The translations under genes and the position numbers were made by a program. A DNA stretch of 37,065 bases from CAZEDU01 sp964511185. Lineage in GTDB: Bacteria > Myxococcota > Myxococcia > Myxococcales > Myxococcaceae. The stretch lies in NCBI GenBank assembly GCA_964511185.1, contig CAZEDU010000044.1, positions 1-37,065 on the forward strand. Direction: 5' to 3'. Positions 22,849 to 30,595 of the stretch are shown one piece after another (positions within the stretch are counted from its first letter, which is position 1; each line of letters starts with the position of its first letter). The notes below the pieces were generated by a model, which had not been told where the DNA came from, did no database searches, and saw only the letters and a list, made by a program, of their open reading frames with translations.

Positions 22849-23868
22849 ATGCGGAGTGAATCGCTCAAGCCCGACGCGACGGGCGAGGAAGTCCGGTTGG
22901 AGGCGTCGCTTCGGCCGCGCACGTTCGGCGAGTACGTCGGGCAGAAGTCGGTGGTCGAGAAGCTCAAGGTCTACGTGCAGGCGGCGAAGGCGCGCAGCGA
23001 CGCGCTCGACCACTGCCTGTTTTCGGGGCCGCCGGGCTTGGGCAAGACCTCGCTCGCGCACATCATCGCCGCCGAGCTCAAGGCGGGGCTGCACGTGACG
23101 AGCGGGCCGGCCATCGAGCGCAAGGGAGACCTGGCGGGCCTGCTCACCAACCTCGAGCCGCGCGACGTGCTGTTCATCGACGAGATCCACCGCCTCAACG
23201 CCGCGGTCGAGGAGTACCTCTATCCGGCGATGGAGGACTTCCGGCTCGACGTCACCATCGACGCGGGGCCGGCGGCGCGCGCGATGAAGATCGACCTGCC
23301 GCCCTTCACGCTCATCGGCGCCACCACGCGCACGGGGCTGCTCACCTCGCCGCTGCGCGACCGCTTCCAGATTCAGGAGCGGCTCGAGTTCTACGACGCC
23401 GCGCAGCTGGAGCGGATCCTCTCGCGCTCGGCGCAGATTCTGAAAGTCGAGCTGGACCCGTCCGGCGCCGCCGAGATCGCCAAGCGCGCGCGCGGGACGC
23501 CCCGCATCGCCAACCGGCTGCTGCGGCGGCTGCGCGACTTCGCCGAGGTCGAAGGCGACGGCCGCATCACCCGCCAGGTCGCCGCCCGGGCGCTGGAGCG
23601 GTTGGAGATAGACCCCAGCGGCCTCGACCGCATGGACCGGCAGCTGCTCTCGACGATCCTCGAGAAGTTCGGCGGCGGTCCGGTGGGCCTCGACACGCTC
23701 GCGGCCGCGGTCGGGGAAGAGAGCGACACCCTGGAGGACGTCTACGAGCCGTACCTGCTCCAGGAAGGTCTCTTACAGCGCACGCCGCGCGGCCGCGTGG
23801 CCACCCACCGCGCTTACCAGTACTTCGGCAAGGTCCCTCCGAAGACCCCCCAAGGCGCCCTCTGGTAA
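22849..23868 (+). CDS. ruvB: Holliday junction branch-migration ATPase RuvB
   Basis: A 339-residue AAA+ motor. Walker A is GPPGLGKTSLAH, Walker B is VLFIDEIHRLN, and the sensor region reads LIGATTRTGLLTSPLRDRF, with the arginine finger in that stretch. The C-terminal winged helix includes YLLQEGLLQRTPRGRVAT. A good Shine-Dalgarno precedes the ATG (GAGGTGAGG). It completes a ruvC-ruvA-ruvB operon. Confidence 0.97.
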   Translation: MRSESLKPDATGEEVRLEASLRPRTFGEYVGQKSVVEKLKVYVQAAKARSDALDHCLFSGPPGLGKTSLAHIIAAELKAGLHVTSGPAIERKGDLAGLLTNLEPRDVLFIDEIHRLNAAVEEYLYPAMEDFRLDVTIDAGPAARAMKIDLPPFTLIGATTRTGLLTSPLRDRFQIQERLEFYDAAQLERILSRSAQILKVELDPSGAAEIAKRARGTPRIANRLLRRLRDFAEVEGDGRITRQVAARALERLEIDPSGLDRMDRQLLSTILEKFGGGPVGLDTLAAAVGEESDTLEDVYEPYLLQEGLLQRTPRGRVATHRAYQYFGKVPPKTPQGALW

Positions 23869-23888
23869 CCGGGGGAAGAGCAGCAAAC

Positions 23889-23917
23889 GGGGGCTGTCCC
23901 CAACGGGGACTGTCCCC
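23889..23917 (+). repeat. REP-like palindrome pair (locus C)
   Basis: GGGGGCTGTCCCC (23889-23901), spacer AAC, then GGGGACTGTCCCC (23905-23917). It lies 20 bases beyond the ruvB stop codon, in the same orientation as loci B and D. Confidence 0.9.
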
Positions 23918-24015
23918 TGCCTCTATCCAGCTTTAAACGCTCCTTGCCTACATCTCCCACTCTGGTCTAAGCCGCTTGTCTGTGAGCCAAGCCGACGGGC
24001 CGAGTTTCAATTTCA

Positions 24016-24029
24016 CGACATCTGTGTCG
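24016..24029. promoter_or_regulatory. Candidate operator palindrome upstream of lpxC
   Basis: CGACA-TCTG-TGTCG is a perfect 5-bp inverted repeat about 115 bases upstream of the sigma54-like promoter, a plausible distance for an activator site. No factor is known. Confidence 0.3.
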
Positions 24030-24131
24030 CGGTGCGTCGCTTATTTGGTGGGCTTGGAACCACGGCCCCGGAAAAGGGCCCCGCTTCACCGCGAAATACA
24101 TAGCGAAATTCCGGACATCACTGGGTTTTCG

Positions 24132-24147
24132 TGGCATATCGCTTGCT
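24132..24147 (+). promoter_or_regulatory. Sigma54-like promoter for lpxC
   Basis: TGGCATATCGCTTGCT matches the -24/-12 form TGGCA-N6-TTGCT: the GG at 24133-24134 and the GC at 24145-24146 have exactly 10 bases between them. Predicted transcription start is near 24158, giving a leader of about 81 bases to lpxC. Confidence 0.55.
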
Positions 24148-24238
24148 CGTCAACGCGCCGCATTAGCGCCACAAGAGAACATTTGTCGAGCGCGCGCGAA
24201 GTTGTCGGGGAGTGACTCACAAGGGGTCGACGATCCAT

Positions 24239-25177
24239 ATGCTTCTTTCCTCTTTCCACCAGCGCACGGTCGAGCAAGCGATCAGCTGCCAGGGCGTTGG
24301 GCTTCACTCGGGTGCGCCGGTCACGATGACGCTGAAGCCGGCGCCCGCGGGGCACGGCGTCGTCTTCGTCCGCACCGACCTCACGCCCAACGTCGAGATT
24401 CCGGCGCTCTCCGCGTTCGTCGTCGACACGACGTACGCGACCTCGCTCGGCAAGGGCGAGGTGCGCGTGGGCACCGTCGAGCACCTGCTCGCGGCGCTCT
24501 GCGGCCTGGGCATCGACAACGTGCGCATCGAGCTGGACGGGCCCGAGGTGCCGATCATGGACGGCAGCGCGGCCCCGTTCGCGTACCTGATCAAGAGCGC
24601 GGGCATCCGCGTGCTCGAGGCCGAGAAGAGCTTCCTGGTGGTGAAGCGGCCGGTCACGGTGACCGACGGCGACAAGGAGGCGACGCTGACGCCGGCCAAC
24701 CGGCTCAAGGTCACCTGCTTCATCGACTTCAAGCACCCGCTCATCTCGGATCAGAGCTACGAGATGGACTTCTCGGGCCGCACGTTCTCGCGCGAGATCT
24801 CCCGCGCCCGCACGTTCGGCTTCCTGCGCGACGTCGAGATGCTCAAGAAGGTGGGGCTGGCCCGCGGCGGCTCGCTGGAGAACGCCATCGTGGTCGACGA
24901 GTTCTCGATCTTGAACGTCGACGGCCTGCGCTTCCCCGACGAGTTCGTTCGCCACAAGGTGCTCGACGCGATGGGCGACGTCTCGCTCTTCGGTCACCCC
25001 GTCATCGGCCACCTCAAGGTGATGAAGAGCGGCCACGCGCTCAACCACCGGCTCGTCGAGAAGGTGCTCTCCGACCGCGCCAACTACACGGTCGTCAAAG
25101 CGCGCCGCCGAGAGGTGGAGCGGCTCGACCTGCGCTTGCCTGACTGGGGCAACGCCTTCGAGCCGACCGCGGCGTAG
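24239..25177 (+). CDS. lpxC: UDP-3-O-acyl-N-acetylglucosamine deacetylase LpxC
   Basis: The zinc enzyme that commits UDP-acyl-GlcNAc to lipid A synthesis, showing that the cell makes lipopolysaccharide. About 312 residues. The conserved elements are QRTVEQAISCQGVGLHSG, VGTVEHLLAALCGLGIDN with a zinc His, DGPEVPIMDGSAAPF, and HKVLDAMGDVSLFG with KSGHALNH near the C-terminus (zinc and catalytic residues). The start ATG at 24239 fits the family N-terminus; a GTG at 24212 in frame would add nine residues and lacks a properly spaced Shine-Dalgarno. A sigma54-like promoter lies 92 bases upstream. Confidence 0.95.
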   Translation: MLLSSFHQRTVEQAISCQGVGLHSGAPVTMTLKPAPAGHGVVFVRTDLTPNVEIPALSAFVVDTTYATSLGKGEVRVGTVEHLLAALCGLGIDNVRIELDGPEVPIMDGSAAPFAYLIKSAGIRVLEAEKSFLVVKRPVTVTDGDKEATLTPANRLKVTCFIDFKHPLISDQSYEMDFSGRTFSREISRARTFGFLRDVEMLKKVGLARGGSLENAIVVDEFSILNVDGLRFPDEFVRHKVLDAMGDVSLFGHPVIGHLKVMKSGHALNHRLVEKVLSDRANYTVVKARRREVERLDLRLPDWGNAFEPTAA

Positions 25178-25205
25178 TTGCTTGCGAAACGGGGCGAGGG
25201 GCCTC

Positions 25206-25211
25206 TATACC
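25206..25211 (+). promoter_or_regulatory. Candidate -10 element (TATACC) 9 bases before a start codon
   Basis: TATACC lies 9 bases before the ATG of the DsbA-like lipoprotein, with TTGCGA 18 bases further upstream as a possible -35. The identical TATACC-N9-ATG arrangement is found before the leucyl aminopeptidase gene. Confidence 0.5.
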
Positions 25212-25220
25212 CCACGCCCT

Positions 25221-26276
25221 ATGACTCCATTCCTCAAGCTCACGTCCGTCGGGCTTTGCAGCCTGGCGCTGGCCGTCGCCGCCTGTAACAAGCAGGCGAA
25301 GACCTCTTCGACCTCGGCCGGCGCGCCATCGCCCGACACCGTGGTCGCCACCTACGGCAGCAAGAAGGTCACCCTTCAGGAGCTCGACGAGCAGCTCGGC
25401 GACGAGATGCAGGAGCTGGAGAAGCGCAAGAACGACCTGCGCCGCCAGGGCATCGAGCAGCTGGTGCTGAAGGATCTGGTCAAGGCCGAGGCCGACAAGA
25501 AGGGCCTGACCGAAGAGCAGTACCTGAAGGCGGAGATCGACGAGAAGGTCGGCAAGCCGTCGGAGCAGGAGATCGAGGAGTTCTTCAAGCAGAACCAGGC
25601 GCAGCTCCCGCCGGGCGCGACGCTGGCCGACTTCAAGGACCGCATCGCCGACTACCTCTCGGGCCCGAAGAAGCAGCAGCGGGCGCAGGAGCTGTTCACC
25701 GAGCTGAAGAAGAACGCGAACGTCAAGGTCACGCTGCCCGAGCCGCCGCAGGTGCGCAAGCAGGTCGAGGCCAAGGGCCCGTCGCGCGGCCCGGAGAACG
25801 CGAAGGTCACCATCGTGGAGTTCTCGGACTTCCAGTGCCCGTACTGCAGCCGCGCCAAGAACACGGTCGATCAGGTGATGGAGGCCTACGCCGGCAAGGT
25901 GCGCCTGGTGTTCCGCCACATGCCGCTCGACTTCCACAAGGAAGCGCCGAAGGCCGCCGAGGCGTCGCTCTGCGCCAACGAGCAGGGCAAGTTCTGGGAG
26001 TACCACGACAAGCTGTTCGCCTCGCAGAGCGCGCTGCAGATTCCCCAGCTGAAAGACCACGCCACCGCCATCGGGCTCGACGGCGCGAAGTTCGGCGAGT
26101 GCCTCGACTCCGGGAAGTTCGCCAACGTGGTGAAGCAGGACATGGAGGCCGCGCAGAAGGCGGGCGTCCGCGGCACGCCGGCGTTCTTCATCAACGGCGT
26201 GATGCTCTCGGGCGCGCAGCCGTTCGAGGAGTTCAAGGCGATCATCGACAAAGAGCTGGGCATCGGCGTCAACTAA
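25221..26276 (+). CDS. Lipoprotein with a SurA/PPIase-like helical N-domain and a DsbA-type thioredoxin domain
   Basis: A 351-residue envelope protein. It has a lipoprotein signal with lipobox LAVAAC (Cys22). Residues about 35-165 are helical and resemble the SurA N-terminal chaperone region (VVATYGSKKVTLQELDEQ). Residues about 190-350 are a DsbA/DsbG-type thioredoxin fold with active site CPYC at 206-209 (FSDFQCPYCSRAK) and a cis-Pro loop in GVRGTPAFFING. The fusion suggests an oxidoreductase that also binds unfolded clients. The start at 25221 is fixed by the signal peptide. A DsbD-type transporter at 11.6 kb could re-reduce it, but this is inferred. Confidence 0.85.
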   Translation: MTPFLKLTSVGLCSLALAVAACNKQAKTSSTSAGAPSPDTVVATYGSKKVTLQELDEQLGDEMQELEKRKNDLRRQGIEQLVLKDLVKAEADKKGLTEEQYLKAEIDEKVGKPSEQEIEEFFKQNQAQLPPGATLADFKDRIADYLSGPKKQQRAQELFTELKKNANVKVTLPEPPQVRKQVEAKGPSRGPENAKVTIVEFSDFQCPYCSRAKNTVDQVMEAYAGKVRLVFRHMPLDFHKEAPKAAEASLCANEQGKFWEYHDKLFASQSALQIPQLKDHATAIGLDGAKFGECLDSGKFANVVKQDMEAAQKAGVRGTPAFFINGVMLSGAQPFEEFKAIIDKELGIGVN

Positions 26277-26303
26277 GAAGAACCCACCAGCGTCGGGGGG
26301 CTC

Positions 26304-27527
26304 GTGCTGCCCAGGGCAACGGTTCAAGTCGTCGGCGAGGGGATTCAGGTCGAGCTGCCTCGGACGGCCGGCTTCAAGTCGGGCGCGCCGCTGCAGTTCG
26401 TCAGTCACGGCCCGGACGCCGCGCTGCTGATCCGCGAGGGGCTCGCGAGCCAGGGCTACTTCGCGGGCTCGCTCAGCTCGATCGGCATCGCCGAAGCGCT
26501 CAACCTGATCGTCTCGGGCATCCGCAGCGGCAAGCTGGTGGTCACGCGCGACGGCCACCGCAAGACGGCGAGCTTCCGCGACGGGCAGCTGGTGTTCGCG
26601 AGCTCCACCGAGCCGCACGAGCGGCTGGGCAACTCGCTGGTGCGCCGGAAGATCATCACCGCGCGGCAGCTCGAGGAGGCGCTGGCGATGGTCAAGCCCG
26701 GCGCCAAGCTGGGGCAGGTGCTGACCCGCGCGAAGATGCTGTCGTCGTCGGCGCTCTACGCGGCGATGGGTGACTTGGCCAAGGAGATCGTGCTCGGCAT
26801 GTTCGAGCTGACCGACGGCCACTTCGTCTTCCTCGAGGGCGGCCCGCTCGCCGAGGACAACTTGAAGATGCGCGAGCGCACGCGCGACCTGATCCTCGAA
26901 GGCATGCGCCGCGCGGAGGAGGTGTCGCGGCTGCGCCGCCGCTTCACGCCGATGCTGCGGCTGATGGCCGGCGCCCAACCGCCCCCGCCCGAGTACGACG
27001 GGATGATCGCGCTCGCCGCCCGCGGCGCCGAGCTGCTCACCTTGCGCTCGGAGTTCGTCGGCTCCGAGCACGCCTTCTTGGTGACGGTGCAGCAGCTCGT
27101 CGAGATCGGCTCGCTGGTCGAAGAGCCGGCGCCGAGGCCGGCGATGGTGCGCGCGCCCGAGATGGTCGCCGCGCCGGTGCCCTCGCCGCTCGAGATGTAC
27201 GGTTCGCTGATTCGGACGATCTGCTCGGCGCTCAAGGCGGCGAAGAAGGATCTGTCCGAGCTGCGCTCGTTCTTCGAAGACCCGCTGCCGGGCCTCGAGC
27301 AGCCGTTCCGGGGCGTCGCCTTGTCCGACAAGGGCGAGCTCGACGTGAAGCGGGTGCTCGCCAACTGCAAGGCGGAGAACGAGGCGATGGCGCGCGCGGC
27401 GGCGTACGAGGCGCTCGACTCGTTTGTCTCGTACGCGCTGTTCTCGGCGAAGAACGTCCTGCCGCCGGACTTGGCCCAGAGCCTGGCGGCCGAGTTCCGT
27501 CAGCTCAAGGAAGGCGTCGCCGAATGA
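26304..27527 (+). CDS. DUF4388 domain protein
   Basis: A 407-residue soluble protein. The DUF4388 (PATAN-like) domain is at about 50-190: FAGSLSSIGIAEALNLIVSG, GKLVVTRDGHRKTASFRDGQ and FELTDGHFVFLEGG are its usual strands and helices. The remainder is mostly helical, with a Pro-rich break near residue 280. The start is GTG at 26304. Its stop overlaps the pyrF start by four bases (ATGA), so the two are translationally coupled, an odd pairing of a signalling-type protein with a pyrimidine enzyme. Function unknown. Confidence 0.75.
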   Translation: MLPRATVQVVGEGIQVELPRTAGFKSGAPLQFVSHGPDAALLIREGLASQGYFAGSLSSIGIAEALNLIVSGIRSGKLVVTRDGHRKTASFRDGQLVFASSTEPHERLGNSLVRRKIITARQLEEALAMVKPGAKLGQVLTRAKMLSSSALYAAMGDLAKEIVLGMFELTDGHFVFLEGGPLAEDNLKMRERTRDLILEGMRRAEEVSRLRRRFTPMLRLMAGAQPPPPEYDGMIALAARGAELLTLRSEFVGSEHAFLVTVQQLVEIGSLVEEPAPRPAMVRAPEMVAAPVPSPLEMYGSLIRTICSALKAAKKDLSELRSFFEDPLPGLEQPFRGVALSDKGELDVKRVLANCKAENEAMARAAAYEALDSFVSYALFSAKNVLPPDLAQSLAAEFRQLKEGVAE

Positions 27528-28258
27528 GCTCCGGCCCGGCGGGCGCGCGCGCACTCCTCGCGTTCGCCGCCGATCTCCCGCTCGAGCAGGCGCTCCACGT
27601 GTACCGCGAGGTCTCGCCGTTCGTCGGCTGCGCCAAGGTCGGGCTGTCGTTGTTCGTCGAGCACGGCCCCAAGGCCGTCGAGGCGTTCCGCGCGCTGGGC
27701 GCCGAGGTGTTCCTGGACTTGAAGCTCCACGACATCCCCAACACGGTGGAGCTGGCGGCGGAAAGGGCGGGCGCGTTGGGCGTGAGGTACCTCACCGTGC
27801 ACGCCAGCGGCGGCGGGGCGATGCTGGAGGCGGCGCAGGCAGGCGCGCGGCGCGGGGCGGAGAAGGCGAAGGAAGCCGCGCCGGCCTTGCTCGCGGTGAC
27901 GGTGCTGACCTCGCTGTCCGAGAGCGACGTCGCGCAGCTGGGGTTCGCAGACAAACCGGAGGCGCTGGCCTTGCGGCTCGCGCGCTTGGCGGAGGCGGCG
28001 GGGTTGAACGGGCTGGTGTGCTCCGCGCGCGAGGCGGCGGGGCTGAGGGCCGCGCTTCGCGAGGGCTTCGTGCTGTGCACGCCGGGCATTCGGCCCGCGG
28101 GCGGCGACGTGGGGGACCAGGCCCGGGTGGAGACGCCGGCGTCGGCGATCCGAGCGGGGTCGAGCCTGCTCGTGGTGGGACGGCCCATCTACGCGGCGCC
28201 CTCTCCGGCGGAGGCCGCCGAGGCCATCGCGCGGGAAGTTGAGCGCGCGCTCGAGTGA
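27524..28258 (+). CDS. pyrF: Orotidine 5'-phosphate decarboxylase
   Basis: The last enzyme of UMP synthesis, 244 residues in a TIM-barrel. The catalytic charge array is in FLDLKLHDIPNTV, with the substrate Lys in CAKVGLSLF. The phosphate-binding elements are LCTPGIRPAGGD and LLVVGRPIYAA. The family's usual opening Asp appears as FAADLPLEQA. It overlaps the upstream DUF4388 gene by ATGA. Normal length, no anomalies. Confidence 0.93.
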   Translation: MSSGPAGARALLAFAADLPLEQALHVYREVSPFVGCAKVGLSLFVEHGPKAVEAFRALGAEVFLDLKLHDIPNTVELAAERAGALGVRYLTVHASGGGAMLEAAQAGARRGAEKAKEAAPALLAVTVLTSLSESDVAQLGFADKPEALALRLARLAEAAGLNGLVCSAREAAGLRAALREGFVLCTPGIRPAGGDVGDQARVETPASAIRAGSSLLVVGRPIYAAPSPAEAAEAIAREVERALE

Positions 28259-28342
28259 GCGCGCCCGAACACTTCACCCACCCGCCGGCGTTGGTCGTCC
28301 CCCACCTACATTCCCAGCCGCCGCGGCGATGCCCATCTCAAT

Positions 28343-28359
28343 CCCCTCTCGAGGGGAGG
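28343..28359 (+). promoter_or_regulatory. Hairpin that overlaps a Shine-Dalgarno sequence
   Basis: CCCCT-CTCG-AGGGG forms a 5-bp GC-rich stem whose 3' arm is the first half of the Shine-Dalgarno AGGGGAGG of the following lipoprotein gene. Translation of that gene may therefore be held back unless the stem opens. Confidence 0.4.
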
Positions 28360-28364
28360 CGGGC

Positions 28365-28886
28365 ATGGCATGTCGATGGGCGTGGGTGGTGGGGTGTCTT
28401 CTCGCGTTGGGCTGCGCGCACACGAAGGCGGCGGGCGACGCCGGCGGTCGCAAGTACGTCGACGAAGACAGCGGCTTCGAGCTGACGCGGCCGACGGGGG
28501 ACTGGCTGGTCGACACCACCGAGCGCAATACGTTGAACGGCGTCTCGGTTCCGCTCGTGATGCGCGAGCGCCAGACCGGGGCGCAGGTCATGCTGCAGGT
28601 CGCCCCGGCGGTCGCCACGCCCACCCAGTTCGCGCAGCGAATCAACGCAGGCCTGCAGGAGCATCCCGGCTTCTTGGCGGGCGACATCGAGCCGCTTCCG
28701 CTCTCGAACGACGCGGTCGGCTTTCACTTCGAGGCGGGCGGTGAGCTCGAGGGTCGCGTGGCCATCGTCCCGGGCACGTCGGGGCGCGTGCTGATGCTGC
28801 TCGGCACCTGGCCCAAGGCGAACATGCAGGCGAGCTCGGCGATCGACGCGGTTTTCGCCAGCTTGAGGCCTGTGCCCCGCGGCTGA
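28365..28886 (+). CDS. Small lipoprotein of unknown function
   Basis: A 173-residue protein with a signal ending in a lipobox (CLLALGCAHTK), so it is probably anchored in an envelope membrane. The mature part has a mixed alpha/beta pattern (GFELTRPTGDWLVDT, GAQVMLQVAPAVATP, GRVLMLLGTWPKA) as seen in small lipoproteins near signalling genes in myxobacteria; I do not recognise the family. The ATG at 28365 is supported by GGGGAGG five bases upstream. Confidence 0.7.
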   Translation: MACRWAWVVGCLLALGCAHTKAAGDAGGRKYVDEDSGFELTRPTGDWLVDTTERNTLNGVSVPLVMRERQTGAQVMLQVAPAVATPTQFAQRINAGLQEHPGFLAGDIEPLPLSNDAVGFHFEAGGELEGRVAIVPGTSGRVLMLLGTWPKANMQASSAIDAVFASLRPVPRG

Positions 28887-28998
28887 TGCGACGCGTCAGA
28901 AAGTCATCGCTTGCCAGGACAGGGGGCTGAGGAGTACTGATCTCTTCGTTTAGCTAAGCCTTGTTCCCGCCAAATTAAGACTAAAAACAGAGGAAATT

Positions 28999-30465
28999 AT
29001 GGCAACCAAGCCGAAAAATCCTGAAACAGATGCCGGTCCTCTCCGCGACTTTCTCGAGATCCCCTACGAGAAGCTCGAGGAGATGAACCTCGCCGCGAAG
29101 GAAGCGCGGCTCAAGCGGGTGTCGCTGGACAAGGTTCGCGAGGAGCGGGTCCGGTACCTGACCGACGAGAAGCGGATCAAGGCCGTGACCGTGTGCTTCA
29201 CCGACCTCGAAGGTCGGCTGCACATGCTCGACTACGACAAGAAGTTCCTGCTCAAGAGCGAGAACAACCTCACCTTCGACGGCTCGTCGATTCGCGGTTT
29301 CACCGAGCAGCACGAGTCGGACCTGCGCCTGGTGATCGACTGGCCCGCCTTCTACTGGTTGCCGTCCGACGTGTTCGGGCCGGGCAAGGTGCTGACGTTC
29401 GCCGAGGTCCGCGCGCACGACGGCTCGCCGTACCCCGGCGACCTGCGCGCCAAGCTCAAGCAGTACACCGACGCGCTGTTCGCGAAGGACGGCACCATCT
29501 GCAACGCGGCGAACGAGATTGAAGGCTTCCTCTTCAAGGGCAAGAACGCCGAGCGCACCTACCACGAGACCGGCAAGTTCGAGTTCATCTCGACCGGTGG
29601 CTACTACCACTCGCTGCCCGGTGATCCGCTCCGCCAGTTCATCGACGCCGCCGCCGAGGCGCAGCGGGCGATGGGCTTCGGCAACGAGAAGGACCACCCG
29701 GAGGTCGCCCCTTCGCAGTTCGAGATGAACTACTCGTACACCGAGGCGCTGCTCGCGGCCGACCAGGTGCAGCTCTACAAGCTGCTCTGCCGCCAGGTCG
29801 CGCAGAACCTCGACATGACCGCGTCGTTCCTGCCCAAGCCGGTCACCGGCATCAACGGCAGCGGCATGCACCTCAACATGTCGCTCAGCAAGAACGGCAA
29901 GAACCTGTTCTTCGACGAGAAGGGACAGGATGGCCTGTCCGCCGCTGGCTGGGACTTCATCGAGCGCATCTTGAATTCAGGTCAGGAGATCTGCCTCACG
30001 CTCAACCCGAGCGTGAACGCCTACCGCCGGCTCGACCCGCACTTCGAGGCGCCCAATCAGATCAAGGCGTCGGCGAAGAACCGCGGCGCGATGGTCCGCA
30101 TCCCGCTCGGCAACGAGCGCTCGGCCCGCATCGAGGTGCGCTCCATCGCGCCCGACGCGAACCCTTATATGGCGATCTACACGGTGCTCCGCACCGGCCT
30201 CGAAGGGCCTCAGCCGGACCCGAACGACGCCGAGAAGCGCAGCCGCACCAAGTTCCTGCCCGACAACATCTACGACGCCCTGCGGCTCTTCAAGAGCAGC
30301 CGCTTCGTGACCGAGCTGTTCGGCGAGACAGTGCAGGGCCGGTTCGCCGAGCTCAAGCAGGCGTCCGCCGACCGCTGCCCCAAGGCCCTGGGCACGCAGA
30401 TCAAGGTGGCCGAGGTCCAGTTCCACCACGAGGTGACGAACCAGTACCTCTGGAGCAAGTTCTAA
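28999..30465 (+). CDS. glnA: Glutamine synthetase (type I-like)
   Basis: A 488-residue enzyme making glutamine from glutamate and ammonia. The conserved elements are FDGSSIRGFTEQHESDLRL, the ATP site KPVTGINGSGMHLNMS, NPSVNAYRRLDPHFEAP, and RIEVRSIAPDANPYMA. The N-terminus is longer than usual. The adenylylation-site motif NLYDLPPEE of GlnE-controlled type I enzymes is not present; the corresponding stretch reads LPDNIYDALRLF. A Shine-Dalgarno AGAGGA precedes the ATG by five bases. It is convergent with the leucyl aminopeptidase, and two REP-like pairs in opposite orientation fill the gap. Confidence 0.9.
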   Translation: MATKPKNPETDAGPLRDFLEIPYEKLEEMNLAAKEARLKRVSLDKVREERVRYLTDEKRIKAVTVCFTDLEGRLHMLDYDKKFLLKSENNLTFDGSSIRGFTEQHESDLRLVIDWPAFYWLPSDVFGPGKVLTFAEVRAHDGSPYPGDLRAKLKQYTDALFAKDGTICNAANEIEGFLFKGKNAERTYHETGKFEFISTGGYYHSLPGDPLRQFIDAAAEAQRAMGFGNEKDHPEVAPSQFEMNYSYTEALLAADQVQLYKLLCRQVAQNLDMTASFLPKPVTGINGSGMHLNMSLSKNGKNLFFDEKGQDGLSAAGWDFIERILNSGQEICLTLNPSVNAYRRLDPHFEAPNQIKASAKNRGAMVRIPLGNERSARIEVRSIAPDANPYMAIYTVLRTGLEGPQPDPNDAEKRSRTKFLPDNIYDALRLFKSSRFVTELFGETVQGRFAELKQASADRCPKALGTQIKVAEVQFHHEVTNQYLWSKF

Positions 30466-30476
30466 AGGAACGAACT

Positions 30477-30505
30477 GGGGACTGTCCCTGAAAGGGACTG
30501 TCCCC
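30477..30505 (+). repeat. REP-like palindrome pair (locus D)
   Basis: GGGGACTGTCCCT (30477-30489), spacer GAA, then AGGGACTGTCCCC (30493-30505), followed by TGAAGTC as at locus B. It lies 11 bases after the glutamine synthetase stop. Confidence 0.9.
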
Positions 30506-30566
30506 TGAAGTCACGAGCCCCCGAGCGGGCTAGGCCGTTTCTCTTGCTTGGGGGCGCGCGCAAACC

Positions 30567-30595
30567 GGGGACAGTCCCCTATGGGGACAGTCCCC
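30567..30595 (-). repeat. REP-like palindrome pair (locus E), inverted and inside the aminopeptidase 3' end
   Basis: GGGGACAGTCCCC at 30567-30579 and again at 30583-30595, spacer TAT; this is the reverse orientation of the other loci. The second palindrome lies inside the last codons of the leucyl aminopeptidase and the spacer supplies its TAG stop. Confidence 0.9.

Larger units (their letters stand above)
23869..24238. other. 370-bp gene-free region between ruvB and lpxC
   Basis: This gap holds REP-like locus C just after ruvB, then relatively AT-rich DNA. Visible elements are the palindrome CGACATCTGTGTCG (24016-24029), a short GGCCC/GGGCC hairpin (24064-24080), two direct GCGAAAT repeats 12 bases apart (24091 and 24103), and a sigma54-like promoter at 24132-24147. 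No convincing small ORF or RNA gene was seen. Confidence 0.7.

Noticed and set aside
28887..28998. Sigma54 promoter before glutamine synthetase
   Set aside because: No TGGCA-N6-TTGC arrangement with correct spacing was found on the plus strand; CTTGCCAGG alone is not enough.
30240..30300. Tyr of NIYDAL considered as a GlnE adenylylation site
   Set aside because: The NLYDLPPEE context is missing; the local sequence aligns better with the helix that normally follows that motif.
21610..30595. GGGGACTGTCCCC repeats considered as a CRISPR array
   Set aside because: Units are 13 bases, spaced by 3 bases in pairs and scattered over several loci; there are no unique spacers and no cas genes.
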